13,032 nucleotides of DNA. It comes from JAPUIN01 sp041580375. Lineage in GTDB: Bacteria > Acidobacteriota > Polarisedimenticolia > Gp22-AA2. The stretch lies in NCBI GenBank assembly GCA_041580375.1, contig JBFGDZ010000099.1, forward strand, positions 1-13,032, written 5' to 3'. Shown here in pieces: positions 11,966-13,032 of the stretch. The notes under the pieces are model-generated. The model was given only the letters and a program-made list of their open reading frames with translations. It was not told the DNA's origin and ran no database searches. The position numbers were made by a program, and so were the translations under genes. Position 1 is the stretch's first letter. Every line of letters starts with the position of its first letter.

Positions 11966-13032
11966 AGCGTCAGGACACCCGCGCCGGCGCCCGGCGCGCC
12001 GCGACCGGCGATGCCGCGCGCGCGATCCTGGCCGTGACGCTCCTGGCGCTGGCCTCGGCAGGGACGGTCCTGGCCTATGTGCAGACCAACCTGGTGGAGT
12101 CGGGCTTCCCCGACATCGGTCTGTTCGTCCAGGGCAACAGCAGCGTCCACCGCCTCGAGCGCGACGCGTCGTTCCGGATCACCGACGGCAGCGACATCAC
12201 GGCGCTTCAGGACAGCATGGACCGGTGGACCAACGTCGCCACCTCGGCGGTGACGGTCAGCCGGGGGGCCGATTTCAACTTCAATTCGCCGATCGACGCC
12301 GGCGCCGGCATCTCGCAGGACGGCAACAACCGCATCTACTTCGCCGAGACCGACATGAACAACCGGATCGGCGGCGCGATCGCGGTGGCGTTCTTCTTCG
12401 TCAGCGTCAGCGGCGTGATCAACGACTGCGACATCGTCTTCAACGAGCGCGTCTTCAACTTCAGCACCGTCACGCCCGGCAACCCGAACCAGATCCTCGG
12501 CGGCAGCACGTACGACCTGGGCGAGATCGCCACGCACGAGATCGGACACTGCCTGGGCCTGTCGCACAGCGCCGTCGTCGGCAACTTCTCGACTTTCTCG
12601 GGACTGCAGATCTCGGGGTTCAGCAGCGGCGATTTCAGCCTTCACGCGACCATGTACCCCTTCGGCAGCCGGACCATCCAGGGGCGCAGCCTGTCGCAGG
12701 ACGACATCTCGGGGATCTCGTTCGTCTATCCGAACAGCGCGCTCGCGAGCACGACCGGCACGATCAGCGGGCGGGTGCTCGACGGCCTCGACGGCTCGCG
12801 CGTCCGCGGGGCGCACGTCGTCGCCGTCACCACCGCCGCGCCGAACACCCCGGTGGCCGGCGTGCTCTCCGACGTCGAGGCGGGCGGGCCCGGCGGCGAA
12901 TACACGATCGTCGGGCTGCCGCCGGGGGACTATTACCTGAGGCTCGAGCCGATGGTCGGCACGAGCAACCCGTTCGACGAGGGCAACGTGCCGTTCTCCG
13001 GCTTCGACACCGACTTCCCGTGGGAGTTCTAC
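11962..13032 (+). CDS. Secreted metzincin (matrixin-like) metalloprotease with regulatory-like domain; 3' end outside window
   Basis: The 357 visible residues form a zinc-dependent protease. The N-terminus has many arginines, then AILAVTLLALASAGTVLA, a signal peptide probably cut near residue 38. The catalytic domain carries HEIGHCLGLSH (H192, E193, H196, H202), the HExxHxxGxxH zinc motif, and ATMYPF with Met231 as the Met-turn, which together define metzincins. CDIVFNE upstream of the zinc site is typical of the matrixin (M10) type, and LSQDDISGISFVYP is the usual helix after the Met-turn. From about residue 270 a carboxypeptidase-regulatory-like beta sandwich begins (GTISGRVLDGLDGSRVRGAHVVA, then GEYTIVGLPPGDYYLRLEP), and the frame is still open at the right edge, so more domains may follow. 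The GTG start at 11962 overlaps the upstream stop (GTGA), with GGGGGAGCGGGG just before. There is no clear propeptide cysteine switch. Substrate is unknown. Confidence 0.88.
   Translation, partial: MKRQDTRAGARRAATGDAARAILAVTLLALASAGTVLAYVQTNLVESGFPDIGLFVQGNSSVHRLERDASFRITDGSDITALQDSMDRWTNVATSAVTVSRGADFNFNSPIDAGAGISQDGNNRIYFAETDMNNRIGGAIAVAFFFVSVSGVINDCDIVFNERVFNFSTVTPGNPNQILGGSTYDLGEIATHEIGHCLGLSHSAVVGNFSTFSGLQISGFSSGDFSLHATMYPFGSRTIQGRSLSQDDISGISFVYPNSALASTTGTISGRVLDGLDGSRVRGAHVVAVTTAAPNTPVAGVLSDVEAGGPGGEYTIVGLPPGDYYLRLEPMVGTSNPFDEGNVPFSGFDTDFPWEFY

Overview
The window comes from a bacterial chromosome or metagenome contig. From about base 1081 to the right edge the DNA is GC-rich (roughly 67-75% in the stretches I counted), with compact, mostly co-directional genes on the + strand and frequent GTG or TTG starts. 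Exported proteins with Sec-type signal peptides, a secreted metzincin protease, a large soluble hybrid histidine kinase and many 1-10 bp gene overlaps suggest a Gram-negative soil or sediment lineage. Acidobacteriota or a similar deep phylum would fit, but that is inference; no marker gene settles it.

Bases 1-1080 look like different DNA. GC is about 48-62%, and the region holds the 3' end of a secreted protein with bacterial Ig-like (Big_1/invasin-type) domains on the + strand. Facing it on the - strand is only the C-terminal tail of an Mrr-family restriction endonuclease. The Mrr fragment stops abruptly at about 1076-1080. At the same place an ilvD gene starts, lacking its first few codons and any convincing ribosome binding site. 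Two unrelated genes cut at one point with a composition change mark a recombination breakpoint or a chimeric assembly join.

Bases 1081-4808 hold ilvD (dihydroxy-acid dehydratase, [2Fe-2S]-type cysteine pattern). It overlaps by ATGA a 696-residue aconitase/isopropylmalate-isomerase superfamily protein in which the swivel domain (LeuD-like) precedes the iron-sulfur core (LeuC-like). Together they suggest branched-chain amino acid synthesis or related hydroxy-acid chemistry. A nested hairpin with a short T run and then a sigma70-like promoter separate this pair from the next unit.

Bases 5007-8415 hold a 1000-residue cytosolic PAS-GAF-GAF-PAS-HisKA-HATPase-REC hybrid kinase, then an 18-bp tandem repeat, then a 73-residue highly basic coiled-coil/AT-hook protein.

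Bases 8508-11156 form a tight cluster: an aldehyde dehydrogenase, an exported dienelactone-hydrolase-family protein (10 bp overlap) and queF (1 nt gap), the last making the queuosine precursor preQ1.

Bases 11194-13032 start with a good promoter surrounded by palindromes. It drives an uncharacterised exported 233-residue protein whose stop overlaps (GTGA) the start of a secreted metzincin metalloprotease with a C-terminal carboxypeptidase-regulatory-like domain, cut by the right edge.
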